A stretch of 64,000 nt of DNA from Tetrahymena thermophila SB210 (taxonomy: Eukaryota > Ciliophora > Oligohymenophorea > Hymenostomatida > Tetrahymenidae): contig NW_002476418.1 in assembly GCF_000189635.1 (NCBI RefSeq), positions 992,001 to 1,056,000 on the forward strand, in the 5' to 3' direction. The translations under genes were made by a program, and so were the position numbers. The notes beneath the pieces are model-generated. The model did not search any database, was not told where the DNA came from, and saw nothing but the letters and a program-made list of their open reading frames with translations. Shown piece by piece: positions 62,245-64,000 of this stretch (its first letter is position 1; every line of letters begins with the position of its first letter).

Positions 62245-64000
62245 TTTTTAGTTTATTGTTTGTTTATTTATTTATTTTTTTTATTTATTTTGTTTTTATT
62301 TTTAAGGTCTGAGTTGTCGGTTTTTAAAGAATTACTCAAGAAAGGTAAATCATATATCAATTGTAAGAAATATAATCCTTAAATTAAATCTTTAATGTTT
62401 TTAGTTAATTAAAATAGTATTTAAAAAAAAATTTTAAGATTATTGAATAGAATTAAAAAAATAAATGTCACTATATATATATACTGAAGGAGTATATCAG
62501 TATTTTATGGGGGTTAGTTTACAATGACATATATAATATTAGAGTTTTAAGAAAGAAAGAAATAAATAAATAAATATGTTTATATTTTGTAAAATTATAA
62601 CATTAAAGCTCTTAGTTGTTGTTTATATATTGGTACTAAAATATTTATCAAATATAAAGATTATTTTAAAATATTTTCTAACCAAAATATTGTATTTATA
62701 CTTTAAAATGTTTGTATCGTTCTTCCGATAAATAAGTCAAACGCTTAATATTTAAAATAGATTTTGTTATATTAGGTTTTAATGGTGAGACTATTTTGTT
62801 GTAAAAATTATAATTAGCTATAACAATAAAGAATAGTATTCCAACAAATAAAAATCATGAATCATATATAATGTGTTAATAAGAATTTAAAAACTAAATT
62901 AAATCAGCAACATAATTACCTTAATATGTATGTATCTTACTTTTATTTAATAAAGAAAACTTACATATTCATGATATACTTTGACTTAAATTGATTGTTT
63001 TAATTGTGTTAATATGTATTTTTTTCAATTAATGAAGTAAAAAAAATGAATAACCAACCAATGGTTTTATTTTATTTAATTTAATTGTAAAATAATTAAT
63101 TAATGATAATACTCTACATACTAATTATGTTGAAAAATTGTAAGTTTTACATAAGTGATTGTTAATATCTTCAACAGATTTGAAAATTAATATTTAAAGT
63201 TTTAAATTTTACCATAAACTAAATAAGTACCTTACCCTATTCATCAAACAAACAACTAAGCAAACTAAATAAATATTTGAATTTTATTAGGGATATTCCA
63301 AAACAAAAATTAAGAAATAAATTTTTAACACATTTTATCTAGTATTTATCTATTAATCTGCTAGATTTAATCAAAATAATGTATCAATAATTTAAATATT
63401 TTTTATTTAAAAAATTCTATTTCATCTAAAATTATTGATGAAATAATGGTTTTATGGATTTAGATTTTTATACTGATATAATAAATTCCTAAATAATTAC
63501 TTATTTTATTTAAATAATTTGAAAAAGTGCCATTACGATGAAGTTAAGCCCTTAATTTGTAATATCTATTTAAATTTTAGAATTAGGAAAAATAGAAAAT
63601 TGTAATTGATAGGATATTTCTTTAAATAATTCATACTTTATTGTATCTTTTCTTAATTAATGTAATTTTCTAGTAATATAAAATAATATAAACCAGAAGT
63701 AAAACAAACAACAATAATATGCTTAACTATAAGTAAATAGTTGGGAACTTAAAAAGATATTTATGATTTTTTTCTTTATATTTTGTTTTACCATTTTATT
63801 GTTTTATTAGTTTGTGTGCTGATAAAAAATATTTTAAATAATTAAAATAAAAGAAGTAATTATACTTTATCATATAAAATTGCAAAAAATTTATTTATTA
63901 TTTATAAGGTATTGTAAAGAAAAATTATCATTTATTTTGTTGTATTTATTTTTTATAAAACAATTCAAATATCAATAAATACTTATCAAATAAATAATCA
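62245..64000. other. spacer upstream of protease H
   Basis: It starts with an H promoter region homologous to that of G (conserved patch at about 62305-62345), then AT-rich sequence containing upstream repeat block copy 3 at about 62700-63690. A (TA)n-like run is at 62471-62482. No gene was recognised up to the window end. Confidence 0.6.
62700..63690. repeat. upstream repeat block, copy 3 of 3
   Basis: Third diverged copy, upstream of protease H: AATGGTGAGACTATTTTG, AGAATAGTATTCCAACAAAT, AGGATATTTCTTTAAATAA and GTAATTTTCTAGTAATAT occur in the same order as in copies 1 and 2. Confidence 0.7.

Overview
The window reads as macronuclear-type DNA of an oligohymenophorean ciliate, probably Tetrahymena or a close hymenostome. 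It is extremely AT-rich. Long conserved frames run through many TAA and TAG codons, which must mean glutamine, and every convincing gene ends in TGA. Introns are AT-rich GT...AG segments of about 50-290 nt. The species cannot be fixed from the sequence alone.

Layout. 1-3.8 kb: a possible gene tail (171-349, minus) and a complete multi-exon calcium-dependent protein kinase (minus). 4.7 kb: tRNA-Asp(GUC) (minus). 4.9-7.8 kb: an intronless 948-residue leucine-rich-repeat protein (plus). 8.9-10.8 kb: gamma-tubulin in six exons (minus). 11.4-13.5 kb: an A/B-type cyclin with a long N/Q-rich N-terminus (minus). 14.9-17.1 kb: the mitochondrial succinyl-CoA ligase beta subunit in eight exons (plus). 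18.8-26.0 kb: two papain-family (cathepsin L-like) protease genes flanking an 897-residue synaptojanin-like Sac1/5-phosphatase protein (all minus). 29.2-37.1 kb: two tandem LRR genes built as one symmetric-phase exon per repeat, with an arrestin-fold gene between them (all plus). 38.1-62.2 kb: six more papain-family genes, all minus and all intronless.

The main architectural feature is the family of eight cysteine proteases on one strand. They form two subfamilies. A, B, G and H (about 18.8, 25.0, 56.0 and 61.2 kb) have the usual CGSCW active site. C, D, E and F (38.1, 41.7, 45.9 and 51.3 kb) have CGSCA or CGSCS, losing the Trp that normally follows the nucleophile. The long spacers between D, E, F, G and H are themselves diverged tandem duplicates, with repeated inverted repeats and a repeated small open frame, so the cluster grew by duplication of units several kb long. 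G and H are nearly identical.

The proteases all carry signal peptides and propeptides and are likely lysosomal, phagosomal or secreted. The kinase, synaptojanin-like protein and arrestin-fold protein fit signalling and membrane traffic. Gamma-tubulin and the cyclin serve microtubule nucleation and the cell cycle, and the succinyl-CoA ligase the TCA cycle. The genes are not co-transcribed; the only functional clustering is the protease family. The most novel signals are the Trp-less protease subfamily, the synaptojanin-like protein with an apparently dead 5-phosphatase domain, and the exon-per-repeat LRR genes with a visible chimeric exon.
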